From Acinetobacter radioresistens DSM 6976 = NBRC 102413 = CIP 103788 (GTDB taxonomy: Bacteria > Pseudomonadota > Gammaproteobacteria > Pseudomonadales > Moraxellaceae): a DNA stretch of 64,000 nucleotides. The notes under the pieces are model-generated. The model was not told where the DNA came from. It ran no database searches and was given only the letters and a program-made list of their open reading frames with translations. Shown piece after piece: positions 46,616-56,465 of this stretch. Every line of letters starts with the position of its first letter. The stretch's first letter is position 1. The stretch covers positions 1,426,001 through 1,490,000 of the forward strand of contig NZ_AP019740.1 of assembly GCF_006757745.1 (NCBI RefSeq). Reading direction: 5' to 3'. The position numbers and the translations under genes were made by a program.

Positions 46616-48226
46616 TCAACCTGCTTTCTTTAATGCAAAATCCCGACCAAAAAGCAGCTTGTTGCGAATATTTGTAATTGGGGTTTGATCTGCAATTAGT
46701 TCCGCATACCATGCGCCGTCTTCAGTGTCGCCAAACAACACTGCACCAATCACTTTATCCTTTTGAATAATAATGCGCTTGTAGATCTGACGTTTTTCGT
46801 CATTGAGCACGATATCTTCAAAATCTTCTTTCGGTTCAAAGTCACCTGCCGAGAACACATCACAACCACTGACTTTAAGTTGAGTTGGAACTGTTGGCGC
46901 TTTGAAAATCAGGATGCCATGCCCGGCCAGATGCGATGCACAAATGAATGCCTGGCCCCATAGGGGTTCAACCAGGCCAAAGGTTTGACCACGGTGCTCG
47001 ATACATTCACCTACAGCATAAATACTCGGATCAAAAGTCTGCATGGTGTCATTCACCAATACACCGCGGTTGCACCGCAGACCTGCACTTTGCGCCAAGC
47101 TTATGTTGGGACGAATCCCCACAGCGAATACCACCAGATCAACATCCAGCACAGTACCATCTTTGAGTTTTACCTGAGTGACATGACCATCTTCACCGAT
47201 CAGACATTCAGTATTGGCTTCAGTTAGGACTTTAATGCCCTTCTGCTCAATTGCTGTTTTTAGCATCTGGCTGGCTTTGATATCTAACTGACAGTCCATG
47301 ATGCGATCCATCAGATGCAATACTGTGACATTCATGCCTTGCTGTTTCAGGCCATACGCCGCTTCTAGACCCAGCAAACCACCGCCGATGACTACCGCAT
47401 TTTTTTTAGTCTTGCAATAGGCCAGCATCTGGTTGACGTCATAAATATTACGGAAACTGAGTACGCCTTTTAAATCACTACCTGGAATTGGTGGAACGAA
47501 TGGTTTAGAACCGGTGGCAAGAATCAGGCGGTCATAACTGATTACTTCACCTTTTTCGGTATACACATGCTTACGCGGACGGTCAATGCGGACTGCCGGA
47601 TCACCGGCAATCAGGCGAATACCTTTGTCGGCATACCAGGCATGCGGATGCAGCATGATGTCATCAATGGTTTTCTCACCCGAAAGTACAGGTGATAGCA
47701 TAATACGGTTGTAGTTGCCCCACGGTTCTTCGCCAATCACGGTAACTTCATAACGGTCTGGCGCCATATCCAGCACGTCTTCCAGACAACGCATGCCCGC
47801 CAGACCGTTACCGACCAGTACCAGCTTCATTTTTTCAGGTGAAACACCGTTATTGGTAATATAGGTTTTTTGTGGCACAGGGCTAATGGATATCTTGCCA
47901 TTTTCAATTTTGCTTGGAAATACCAGGAGCTTCTGGTCTTTATCTTCCAGACAGCGGCCCGTCGCCAGGCTGAAATGCTGCTTATAAATGGGTGAAGCGA
48001 CGACGCGCTCACCTTGTAAATCACCAATGATGCCGCGTGACATCACAAAAGCCTTACTAAATGGGTCCTGGTTACTCAGCGCATATACTCGTTTTTCTGA
48101 TCCTACACGGAAGATCGCAATTGATTGATCTTCTACTAATGCTGCTACACCAGTATTTGGGGTGATGTCGTCCAGTGCACACACTTCTACCCAATTTAGT
48201 TCATTCATGTCTTTAAAAATAGTCAT
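46616..48226 (-). CDS. NirD-like domain fused to FAD/NAD(P)-dependent reductase
   Basis: 536 residues. Residues about 8-115 are a NirD-type Rieske-fold domain without the cluster-binding Cys/His pairs (ALSNQDPFSKAFVMSRGIIGD, SPIYKQHFSLATGRCLED). Residues about 130-520 are a rubredoxin-reductase-like FAD/NAD oxidoreductase (VLVGNGLAGMRCLED, LILATGSKPFVPPIPG, VVIGGGLLGLEAAYGL, VFAVGIRPN). It may act both as the small subunit for NirB and as the electron donor to NasA; the second role is inference from context. Confidence 0.87.
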   Translation of the reverse strand: MTIFKDMNELNWVEVCALDDITPNTGVAALVEDQSIAIFRVGSEKRVYALSNQDPFSKAFVMSRGIIGDLQGERVVASPIYKQHFSLATGRCLEDKDQKLLVFPSKIENGKISISPVPQKTYITNNGVSPEKMKLVLVGNGLAGMRCLEDVLDMAPDRYEVTVIGEEPWGNYNRIMLSPVLSGEKTIDDIMLHPHAWYADKGIRLIAGDPAVRIDRPRKHVYTEKGEVISYDRLILATGSKPFVPPIPGSDLKGVLSFRNIYDVNQMLAYCKTKKNAVVIGGGLLGLEAAYGLKQQGMNVTVLHLMDRIMDCQLDIKASQMLKTAIEQKGIKVLTEANTECLIGEDGHVTQVKLKDGTVLDVDLVVFAVGIRPNISLAQSAGLRCNRGVLVNDTMQTFDPSIYAVGECIEHRGQTFGLVEPLWGQAFICASHLAGHGILIFKAPTVPTQLKVSGCDVFSAGDFEPKEDFEDIVLNDEKRQIYKRIIIQKDKVIGAVLFGDTEDGAWYAELIADQTPITNIRNKLLFGRDFALKKAG

Positions 48227-48250
48227 CTTCTTGCTCCTTTGTTATTTGAA

Positions 48251-50800
48251 TCAGGCTTCCACTACTGCAATACGGTTTGCATCACGTTCAGCTTTTGTTT
48301 TTGGACGAATCTGGCCACGAACTTCTGTAAACTGGATATGTGAGTCGTTTTGCTGTTCAGCCTTGGCATTAATAAAGGTTTTGAAACGTTTACGGACTTC
48401 TGGATCTTCAACTGCAGTACGCCATTCATCCTGATAAGTGCCCACCACATGCTCCATACGACGCTCGAGTTCTGTTGCCAGACCCAGTGAGTCATTCACA
48501 ACGACATCTTTCAGATAATCCAGGCCACCTTCGAGATTGTCGCGCCATACTGAAGTACGTTGCAGACGATCAGCCGTCTGGATATAGAACATGAAGAAAC
48601 GGTCGATATAGCGAACTAAAGTTTGTGTATCCAGATCTGATGCTAGTAGTTCAGCATGACGCGGTTTCATACCGCCGTTACCGCAAACATACAGGTTCCA
48701 TCCTTTTTCAGTGGCAATCACACCCACGTCTTTGCTTTGTGCTTCGGCACATTCACGGGTACAGCCAGATACCGCCATTTTCAGTTTATGCGGAGAACGT
48801 AAGCCCTTGTAGCGGTTTTCCAGATAGATCGCCAAGCCCACAGAATCATCCACACCATAGCGGCACCAGGTGCTACCCACACAAGATTTCACGGTACGCA
48901 GCGATTTACCGTAAGCATGCCCCGATTCAAAACCGGCATTGATCAGTTTTTCCCAGATTTCTGGTAATTGATGCAGTTGCGCACCAAACATATCGACACG
49001 CTGGCCGCCAGTCAATTTGGTGTACAGACCATATTCTTTAGCAATTTGACCAATTACGATCAGACCATCTGGAGTGACTTCACCACCTGCCATACGAGGA
49101 ACGACAGAGTAAGTACCATCTTTTTGAATGTTACCGAGGTAGTAGTCGTTACTGTCTTGCAGGCCGGCATGGATTGGTTTCAGGACAAAGTCGTTCCAGC
49201 AAGATGCAAGAATATTGGCCACTGTTGGCTTACAGATATCACAGCCCAGACCATGACCATGTTGCTGGATCAGGTCATCAAAAGTTTTGATCTCATTGAC
49301 GCGCACCAGGTGATACAGCTCTTGGCGTGAATAAGCAAAGTGTTCACACAGATGGTTATTCACTGTCACGCCTTGGCGTTGCAGTTCAGACTTCAATACT
49401 TGAGTGACTAAAGGTGCACAACCACCACATGCAGTAGCTGCTTTGGTGCATTTTTTCAGAGCGCCTAGTGAAGTTGAACCATCGGCAATCGCTGAACAGA
49501 TATCCGCTTTAGATACGTTATTACATGAACAGATCGTTGCGCTGTCTGGGAGCAGGTCTACACCGCTACCGCCTGCTTTTGCAGTCGCTTGATCAAAGCC
49601 CGGCATGATCAGGCTTTCCGGATTTTCCGGGATTTCCAGACCATTTAGCATCATTTGCAGCAGGTCGTTATATTCTTTGGCACAACCGACCAGCACTGCA
49701 CCGAGCAGTTTGGTTTTTTCTGCATTAACCACAATTTTCTTGTAGATCTGTGCCGCTTCATCGGCATAGAAATAGCTCAGTGAACCTGGTGTCATGGCAT
49801 GTGCATCGCCAACTGATGCAACATCCACACCCATCAGTTTCAGCTTGGTGCTCATGTCTGCGCCAGCAAATGCTGCACATTCTTCTTGTAGTACATGTTT
49901 CGCAGCAATACGTGCCATGTCATAGCCTGGTGCAACCAGACCAAAAATCTTGTTATTCCACAGCGCACATTCACCAATCGCGTAAATGTCTGGATTGGAA
50001 GTTTGGCAATAATCATTGATCATGATCCCGCCACGCTCACCGATTGCCAGTCCGCTTTGACGTGCCAGCTCATCACGTGGACGGATCCCTGCAGAGAACA
50101 GAATGATGTCGGTTTCCAGCTCAGCACCATCACCAAACTTCATCACGTGCTTGGCATTGACACCATCTTCAATAGACGAGGTGGCTTTTTGGGTATGGAC
50201 TTTAACGCCCAGATCTTCGATTTTGCTGCGTAATACTTTACCGCCAAGATCATCAATCTGTACTGCCATTAGGCGTGGTGCAAATTCAACCACATGCGTT
50301 TCCAGATTCAGGTCACGTAGTGCCTTAGCTGCTTCCAGACCTAACAGACCACCACCAATTACTACACCGGTTTTTGAATTCAGGCTGGCTGCACGAATGG
50401 CATCCAGATCTTCAATAGTACGGTAAACAAAGCAATTTTCACGATCATTACCCGGAATTGGTGGAACAAAAGCATAAGAGCCAGTGGCTAAAACCAGTTT
50501 GTCATACGCAATCACATCGCCATGATTGGTAGTCACTGTTTTACTAATTGTATCAATCGCAGTGGCTTTAGTGCTTAAACGTAGATCAATTCCATAAGCA
50601 TCGGCGAAGTCTGTACGGCAAAGGGTTAAATCCTTGGCTGATTTACCGCTAAAATATTCTGTTAAGTGAACACGGTCATACGCCAGATGCGGCTCTTCTG
50701 CCAGAATCGTGATTTCAACGTCATCACCCGTATGCTCAAGCACAGATTCAATAAATTTGTGTCCTACCATGCCATGGCCAATCATTACCAGTTTCATATT
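48251..50800 (-). CDS. nirB: NADH-dependent nitrite reductase, large subunit
   Basis: 849 residues from the ATG with GAGAAGGA upstream. FAD/NAD domains (MKLVMIGHGMVGHKFIE; VVIGGGLLGLEAAKAL), a BFD-like 2Fe-2S domain (CSCNNVSKADIC near 425, CGGCAPL), then nitrite-reductase ferredoxin-like and siroheme/4Fe-4S domains with CVGSTWCRYG (about 637) and SGCTRECAEA (about 680). Reduces nitrite to ammonium in the cytoplasm. Confidence 0.95.
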   Translation of the reverse strand, partial: NMKLVMIGHGMVGHKFIESVLEHTGDDVEITILAEEPHLAYDRVHLTEYFSGKSAKDLTLCRTDFADAYGIDLRLSTKATAIDTISKTVTTNHGDVIAYDKLVLATGSYAFVPPIPGNDRENCFVYRTIEDLDAIRAASLNSKTGVVIGGGLLGLEAAKALRDLNLETHVVEFAPRLMAVQIDDLGGKVLRSKIEDLGVKVHTQKATSSIEDGVNAKHVMKFGDGAELETDIILFSAGIRPRDELARQSGLAIGERGGIMINDYCQTSNPDIYAIGECALWNNKIFGLVAPGYDMARIAAKHVLQEECAAFAGADMSTKLKLMGVDVASVGDAHAMTPGSLSYFYADEAAQIYKKIVVNAEKTKLLGAVLVGCAKEYNDLLQMMLNGLEIPENPESLIMPGFDQATAKAGGSGVDLLPDSATICSCNNVSKADICSAIADGSTSLGALKKCTKAATACGGCAPLVTQVLKSELQRQGVTVNNHLCEHFAYSRQELYHLVRVNEIKTFDDLIQQHGHGLGCDICKPTVANILASCWNDFVLKPIHAGLQDSNDYYLGNIQKDGTYSVVPRMAGGEVTPDGLIVIGQIAKEYGLYTKLTGGQRVDMFGAQLHQLPEIWEKLINAGFESGHAYGKSLRTVKSCVGSTWCRYGVDDSVGLAIYLENRYKGLRSPHKLKMAVSGCTRECAEAQSKDVGVIATEKGWNLYVCGNGGMKPRHAELLASDLDTQTLVRYIDRFFMFYIQTADRLQRTSVWRDNLEGGLDYLKDVVVNDSLGLATELERRMEHVVGTYQDEWRTAVEDPEVRKRFKTFINAKAEQQNDSHIQFTEVRGQIRPKTKAERDANRIAVVEA

Positions 50801-50837
50801 CCTTCTCCTAAATTTTCTAAATCTTGTATCTTGTGTT

Positions 50838-52178
50838 TTAAGCCAGGTTGTTTCGTTCAAGAACAGCTTCTTCATATAGCTTTTGCTCTTTGGCCTTATG
50901 CTCAACCGAGAAGCGAATCATCAGAACAAAACTTGCTGCAATCACGACCAGGCCGCCAAGTGCCATCAGACAGGTTTGAATATCCAGCATGCCTTTGAGT
51001 AAGAATCCTGCTGCGACCGCACCCACGTTACCGCCTGCACCGATAATGCCGGCCACACCGCCTAAAGCATCACGGTCAATAAATGGCACCAGCGCATATG
51101 TTGCACCACATGCCATATGGGTAAATAATGCAAAGACAGTCATTGTGATAATGGCCAGCATGGCACTGTTCATTTGCGAGAATAAAATCAGGAATAAGCC
51201 TTCCATCAAGATCATGGCAAACAGCACTTTGGTACGTCCGTCCAGGCCTTTTTTGATGGCAACTTTGTCTGAAACGATGCCACCCAGTGCACGGGCAAAC
51301 AGGGCTAGCAGACCGAAGATCCCGGCCGTCATACCTGCTTCTTTTAAACCAAAGCTGAAGTTTTCTACGTAGTACATGGCTACGATGTTATGAATGAAGA
51401 TTTCGATACCGAAACAGGCCGCATAAGCGCCAAATAGAATCCAGACACGGTAGTTACGTGCAGCATGCATCAGAATTGCCATGCCACCTTTTTTCTCGCT
51501 ACCAACCTGAATTCCTGCTGCACGCAGTTCTTTAAAGTTGCCTTGTGGGCAGTCCTGAGTGAATTTCCAGTACAAGGCACCGACAATCAGCATCATCAGG
51601 CCTGGAACAATTAAGGCAATTCTCCAGCCCATCGCCTGTTCAACACCGAACATCACCAACGCAGCTAGAAGTAAGGGCATCAAGGCTTGAGTTGCACCAC
51701 CACCGGCATTTCCCCAGCCAGCTGTGGCAGCATTGGCAGTACCTACTACATTGGATGCAAACATGATGCTGGTGTGATATTGAGTAATTACAAAGCTGGC
51801 ACCAATAGCGCCAATCAGTAAACGAAAGAACAGAAAGGATTCATAACTGTTGGCAGAGGCTACTCCAAAGACTGGAAGACTGCCAATAATGAGTAATGCG
51901 GTATAAGTTTTGCGCGGGCCGTATTTATCACATAAAGGACCAACGATGAGTCTTACGAGAATGGTGATTGCAACTGCAGCAATATTAATATTGGCTATCT
52001 GGTCTTTGGTCAGATGAAACTCTCCTGCAATAACTGGCATTAGCGGTGCACAGGCAAACCAGGCAAAGAAGCAGACAAAAAATGCGAGCCAACTCATATG
52101 GAAGGCTCTCATTGCTGCGCTGCTGAAATTCAAAAGACTTATTTTTGTTGCTTTCTTTTCATATAAATTTGAAGACAT
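50838..52178 (-). CDS. Nitrate/nitrite MFS transporter
   Basis: About 446 residues, twelve membrane segments, NarK/NasA-type nitrate porter: RLIVGPLCDKYGPRKTYTALL after helix 2 and the nitrate signature regions GWGNAGGGATQALMPLL and GAGGNVGAVAAGFL. It heads the operon, 37 bp before nirB. The start with GGAGATGG upstream at 52178 is preferred. Confidence 0.93.
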   Translation of the reverse strand: MSSNLYEKKATKISLLNFSSAAMRAFHMSWLAFFVCFFAWFACAPLMPVIAGEFHLTKDQIANINIAAVAITILVRLIVGPLCDKYGPRKTYTALLIIGSLPVFGVASANSYESFLFFRLLIGAIGASFVITQYHTSIMFASNVVGTANAATAGWGNAGGGATQALMPLLLAALVMFGVEQAMGWRIALIVPGLMMLIVGALYWKFTQDCPQGNFKELRAAGIQVGSEKKGGMAILMHAARNYRVWILFGAYAACFGIEIFIHNIVAMYYVENFSFGLKEAGMTAGIFGLLALFARALGGIVSDKVAIKKGLDGRTKVLFAMILMEGLFLILFSQMNSAMLAIITMTVFALFTHMACGATYALVPFIDRDALGGVAGIIGAGGNVGAVAAGFLLKGMLDIQTCLMALGGLVVIAASFVLMIRFSVEHKAKEQKLYEEAVLERNNLA

Positions 52179-52212
52179 CACCATCTCCTTCCAGAACTGA
52201 ACGTATAGGCTT

Positions 52213-52242
52213 ATCTGCTATGCGAATCGCTGCACACCAGAT
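52213..52242 (-). ncRNA. Imperfect hairpin in the narK leader, candidate NasT target
   Basis: An ATCTG / CAGAT stem with an inner TGC / GCA stem lies in the leader between the sigma-54-like promoter and narK; a second, weaker stem (ACGG / CCGT) lies near 52250-52268. ANTAR proteins bind paired hexaloop hairpins. I could not confirm the A1/G4 hexaloops by eye, so this is only a candidate. Confidence 0.3.
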
Positions 52243-52310
52243 GCGATCAGAACGGACGTCATTGGCCGTCTTACAAATTTTGAGAGTCTTCTTTGACCCA
52301 TTCAGTAATA

Positions 52311-52327
52311 TGCAGTTAATATGCCAA
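52311..52327 (-). promoter_or_regulatory. Sigma-54-type promoter of the narK-nirB operon
   Basis: On the minus strand TTGGCATATTAACTGCA fits the -24/-12 pattern (TGGCA, 6 bp, TGCA) well. It leaves an RNA leader of about 120 nt before narK, as expected for NtrC-activated nitrate assimilation genes with leader antitermination. Confidence 0.65.
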
Positions 52328-52595
52328 TTTTAAAAATTATTTTATATTCTATTGATTTTATTTAATTTTTATCAATTAACTGATTTTAATAGTTTTAATT
52401 TTATATAAGTTTACTGGTTCGAATCTAAGAATTGCATTATTAAGGTGCAGAGGGTTAAAGCAAAGAGCACTTATTCTGCATTTTCTGTATTTCTCCATTG
52501 AATTTTAATCATCGTGTCTTAAATTTTTATATCAGATTGGCATTCTAATTGCTTTAGATCTTTAATAATTGTTAGAGACACAACCCGAGTGTTGC

Positions 52596-53183
52596 ATGTC
52601 AAAGCTTAAAATAGTTTTAATCGATGATGATCTGGAGCGAGCAGAATATATTAGAGTTTCTCTGCTGGAACATCATTTTGATGTGGTGGCCTGTCTTGTC
52701 ATTGACCACTCTAATATGTCTTATTTGCAGCAGTTGCACGCAGATGTAATTCTGCTTGATATACAAAATCCGCATCGAGATATTATTGAAAACTGTGTCA
52801 GCCATTTTGATTTGCCTACTGTTCTTTTCACCAAAAATAGCCACAAGGATACGATTAAAAGTGCTATCGATGCTGGAGTAACCGCCTATATCGTTGATGG
52901 GATTGATCCGGCCAAACTTGACAGTATTTTGCAGATCTCGATTGAACAGTTTAAAAAACACCGAAAATTGCTTAATGCTTTAAAAGAAACCGAAGGAAAA
53001 CTGGCTGACCGTAAGGATATTGAAAAAGCCAAAGTGCTACTCATGCAAATGCATCATCTCAGTGAAGAAGATGCATTTCGCCTGTTAAGAAAAAATGCCA
53101 TGAGCCATCGTATGACCATGGGTAAAATGGCCAGAAGGCTTCTTGACGCACAGCAATTATTACAGACCAGATTAAAGGATTAG
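52596..53183 (+). CDS. nasT: ANTAR-domain response regulator (nitrate antiterminator)
   Basis: 195 residues from the ATG for MSKLKIVLIDDDLERAEY. Receiver-like domain (DDD near 10, VILLDIQNP near 52) and a C-terminal ANTAR domain (about 130-190; DIEKAKVLLMQMHHLSEEDAFRLLRKNAM) that binds leader RNA and prevents termination. Partner NasS follows 3 bp downstream. The upstream frame extension of nine codons has no ribosome site. Confidence 0.9.
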   Translation: MSKLKIVLIDDDLERAEYIRVSLLEHHFDVVACLVIDHSNMSYLQQLHADVILLDIQNPHRDIIENCVSHFDLPTVLFTKNSHKDTIKSAIDAGVTAYIVDGIDPAKLDSILQISIEQFKKHRKLLNALKETEGKLADRKDIEKAKVLLMQMHHLSEEDAFRLLRKNAMSHRMTMGKMARRLLDAQQLLQTRLKD

Positions 53184-53186
53184 GTT

Positions 53187-54182
53187 ATGAAACAGCTTGA
53201 AAAAACAGATATTCAGCTAGGCTATATACCATTACTGGACTGTATTGCTATTTTATGGGCCAAACATCGTGGCTTTTTTACAGAAACTGGTTTAAATGTC
53301 CAGCTGGTTAAAGAACCATCGTGGGCCAGTCTGCGTGATCGGCTAGCTTTTGGTTTTCTCGATGCTGCACATTGTCTTTCTGCAATGTTACCTGCTGCTG
53401 CAATAGGTCTTGATCAGTCAGGGATACCTTTTCAAACACCATTAATATTAAGTACCAATCAGGCTTATATCAGTTTAAGCCAGAAACTGTGTTTTGAACT
53501 GGATATTAACTCTAGTGATACAGCACAACAATCTGCACAAAAAGTAGTGCAGGCTTACTTACAGGGTCGTCCAATTCAATTAGCGCAGGTTTTTAAATAC
53601 TCGCTTCATCATTATTGTTTAAGAGAATGGCTGGCTCTGGCCGATGAACAAGTCGCCCAGCAGTTTGAATTAAAGACTCTGCCACCGCCGTATATGGTTG
53701 AGGCTGTTTCTAATCACTTAATTGATGGTTTTTGTGCAGGTGAACCTTGGAATACCCAAGGAGAATTACAAGGTTATTCAAAAATAATTACTTCAAGCCA
53801 AACCATTATTCCTAAAGTCGCCGATAAAGTATTGGCAGTAACGGCCGAATGGGCTAGCCAGCATCCAAATACATTAACCGCTTTAGTCGAGGCTATTCAA
53901 AAGGCACAATATGAATTAAAACAGATGCAAGATTATCAGCAAATCTGGCAGCTACTCATTCATTACAATATTATCCGGTTTCAATGTTCTGCTGAGATAC
54001 ATGTAGACAGATTTTATTTTATAAAAAATATTATACAGAACTTTATTGGTGAGTCTGCTCAGCCCCAACTAGCCGATTTTATATGGTTAACTGAAAAAAT
54101 GCTAAAATGGGAACAGCTTGATTCCTATTCATCTGATTTCCACCAACTTGGTCAAAGTTGTATATACAAACTTCAATGCTGA
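53187..54182 (+). CDS. nasS: Nitrate sensor of the NrtA/CmpA fold
   Basis: 331 residues resembling ABC-type nitrate-binding proteins (IQLGYIPLLDCIAILWAKHRGFF, FCAGEPWN) but with no signal peptide, so cytoplasmic. NasS binds NasT and releases it when nitrate or nitrite is present. Coupled to nasT. Confidence 0.88.
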   Translation: MKQLEKTDIQLGYIPLLDCIAILWAKHRGFFTETGLNVQLVKEPSWASLRDRLAFGFLDAAHCLSAMLPAAAIGLDQSGIPFQTPLILSTNQAYISLSQKLCFELDINSSDTAQQSAQKVVQAYLQGRPIQLAQVFKYSLHHYCLREWLALADEQVAQQFELKTLPPPYMVEAVSNHLIDGFCAGEPWNTQGELQGYSKIITSSQTIIPKVADKVLAVTAEWASQHPNTLTALVEAIQKAQYELKQMQDYQQIWQLLIHYNIIRFQCSAEIHVDRFYFIKNIIQNFIGESAQPQLADFIWLTEKMLKWEQLDSYSSDFHQLGQSCIYKLQC

Positions 54183-54220
54183 TATTGGCTCCGGGAAGTT
54201 GTATTGACCACTATCAGAAA

Positions 54221-54258
54221 TGAGATAAAAAGTTCTTATAGCAAAACTTTTTATCTCA
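54221..54258. terminator. Bidirectional terminator between nasS and the acidic-protein gene
   Basis: A perfect 14-bp inverted repeat (TGAGATAAAAAGTT / AACTTTTTATCTCA) with a 10-nt loop and A/T-rich flanks lies between the convergent genes. Confidence 0.82.
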
Positions 54259-54304
54259 TGAAACGTTTTTAAAGATACTAGGATTAATTTTATAATTCAG
54301 TAAC

Positions 54305-54754
54305 CTAGCGGTTTATAATATCATTTATATCTTCAATATCCTCATTATTATAGTCCTCTGGTACTACACCCCCATCATGTTCATTTCCGTCGCCGTAGTC
54401 ATCTTCATTAACCAGATCATCTTCTTCTGCTGGTATAATTCGAATCTGGCTGGCGGTTTCAGGTGAAAGGTCGATACCGGCTTCATCATCTTCAGTGAAT
54501 TCAGTATAGTTGACTCCATGCTCGGCATCATCTGGATCAGTCATACTTGGGATAATCCGAATTGCGGCCATTCCCTTTCCTGATACTTCAAATGTAAGAA
54601 TATAGCCATTAAAACTTTCCGGATCATGGGTTCCATCCAGATAGGAAGCCTCATAGCTGATGTCACCGACGGGGATAACTGTTCCGTCTTCTAATTTTAT
54701 CTCTTCAGGAAGATTAATTTTCGGCTCATTAATATCTTGCATATTGTTCTTCAT
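54305..54754 (-). CDS. Highly acidic hypothetical protein
   Basis: 149 residues, extremely rich in Asp and Glu, especially the last 45 (EEDDLVNEDDYGDGNEHDGG). Two similar IRIIP segments (near 83 and 106) hint at a short internal repeat. No signal peptide or membrane helix. I do not recognise the family. Single gene, convergent with nasS. Confidence 0.65.
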   Translation of the reverse strand: MKNNMQDINEPKINLPEEIKLEDGTVIPVGDISYEASYLDGTHDPESFNGYILTFEVSGKGMAAIRIIPSMTDPDDAEHGVNYTEFTEDDEAGIDLSPETASQIRIIPAEEDDLVNEDDYGDGNEHDGGVVPEDYNNEDIEDINDIINR

Positions 54755-55118
54755 ATTTTAATCAGTTGTTTTTAAACTTGCATAAATCTGAAAGAAATGT
54801 AAAGTAATTTTGTACGGCTTTTTTTTTAAATTTATATCGCTTCTGTATAAAATATTAAGCATTATTTACTGTAATTTCGTATTTTAAATTAGAGTTTTTA
54901 CTTAAAATTAAATGCTTATAAAAAATCGTCTATCTACTTATTTTTTATAAAAAACCTTTTATTATCTCACAACTATAGAATATTTAAGAATTGTTAATAT
55001 TTATTAACTTAAATATATAAAAAGAATACATAGAAAAATCTTATACCTACATTTTATTTTTTGAAAGTTTCATACTTCTCTTTATTAACAATTACAAATA
55101 TTGTTCAGGATATTCATA
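54755..55118. promoter_or_regulatory. AT-rich upstream region of the porin gene
   Basis: 364 bp of very AT-rich DNA without a gene. A small palindrome GTTAATA-TT-TATTAAC at 54993-55008 is the only structure I noticed; it may be a regulator site. Confidence 0.35.
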
Positions 55119-56363
55119 ATGCCTACTGAAAGTAAATACTTTGTAAGTCTTTTTGGCTTATTGGGTGGTCTGCTAACTTCAAGCGGTCTCTACGCAGCTG
55201 TACCTGCATTTTCTATGCAATCTCCCTGGATGTTGGGCGACTGGAATAGCAACAGAACTCAGCTTGAACAGCAAGGCTATCAATTTAGTTTGGGTTATAC
55301 AGGTGAAATGGCAAGCCTTATAGATGCAAAGAATAATGATAAACATAAAACTGAATACACCGACCAGTTTGCTCTAGGCGCACATTTTGATCTGGAAAAA
55401 ATTATAGGTTGGGAAGATACAGAAGCCCAGATTACTGTTACTCACCGGAATGGCCGTTCACTTTCGCAGACACATGAGGCCCTACAAGGACATTTGAGTT
55501 CGGTACAGGAAGTCTGGGGACGTGGGCAAACTTGGCGTCTGACTGATTTATGGATAAAAAAACAGTTTTTAGACCAGAAGTTAGATATTAAAGTTGGCCG
55601 ATTCGGTGAAGGCGAAGATTTTAACAGTTTTGACTGTGATTTCCAGAATCTTACTTTTTGTGGTTCACAGGTAGGTAACTGGGTGGGTGACCAGTGGTAT
55701 AACTGGCCTGTGAGTCAATGGGCCATGCGAGTTAAATACCAGGTACAGCCAGAACTTTATGGCCAAGTAGGAGTATATGAATATAACCCTGAAAATCTGA
55801 AACGCAGTAAAGGATTTAACTTGAGTACAGATGGTTCCAAAGGTGCAATTATTCCTGTAGAACTGGTCTGGCAGCCTAGAGCGTTTTTACAACAGTTACC
55901 AGGTGAATACCGCCTTGGTTATTATTATAGTACCGCAGATGTAGAAGAAATTGAAAACCCTATAAAAAATAGCCATAAACAGGGAATGTGGGCAGTAATT
56001 CAGCAGAAACTTACTCAGCCTGAACCTGATTCGAATCGTGGTCTAAAAGGCTTTATTAATTTTACCCTGCATGATGATGCAACCAATACTATAGATAACA
56101 TGCAAAATATTGGTCTGGTCTATACCGGTCTTAGCTTACAACGCCCAGATGATCAGCTCGCTATAGCATTTGGCCGGATTTCTGTGAATGACAAGGTCCA
56201 AACCGGTCAACACGAAGAATATGATGCCGAGCTTTACTACGGTATTCACGCTACAAATTGGCTGACTCTTCGCCCGAATATTCAGTACATCCGTCACGTC
56301 GGTGGTTATAAGAATGGCGAAAATGTCTGGGTCGGTGGTTTAAAACTACAGGCTGCTTTTTAA
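55119..56363 (+). CDS. oprB: Carbohydrate-selective porin, OprB family
   Basis: 414 residues from ATG for MPTESKYFVSLFG (AGGAT upstream). Signal peptide to about residue 25 (SGLYA), then the OprB start SPWMLGDWNSNRTQLEQQGYQFSLGYTGE, many amphipathic beta strands and a C-terminal Phe (KLQAAF) as in outer-membrane beta-barrels. It brings sugar to the periplasm, where the adjacent glucose dehydrogenase acts. Confidence 0.9.
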   Translation: MPTESKYFVSLFGLLGGLLTSSGLYAAVPAFSMQSPWMLGDWNSNRTQLEQQGYQFSLGYTGEMASLIDAKNNDKHKTEYTDQFALGAHFDLEKIIGWEDTEAQITVTHRNGRSLSQTHEALQGHLSSVQEVWGRGQTWRLTDLWIKKQFLDQKLDIKVGRFGEGEDFNSFDCDFQNLTFCGSQVGNWVGDQWYNWPVSQWAMRVKYQVQPELYGQVGVYEYNPENLKRSKGFNLSTDGSKGAIIPVELVWQPRAFLQQLPGEYRLGYYYSTADVEEIENPIKNSHKQGMWAVIQQKLTQPEPDSNRGLKGFINFTLHDDATNTIDNMQNIGLVYTGLSLQRPDDQLAIAFGRISVNDKVQTGQHEEYDAELYYGIHATNWLTLRPNIQYIRHVGGYKNGENVWVGGLKLQAAF

Positions 56364-56465
56364 TTATATGTTGATTCTGATTAAAGGATTTGATGAACCC
56401 TGTTCTATCTTGATGAAAATGCTTAACTCACTAAAAAACTTAAAACTAGGAGGAGATCACAGAAA

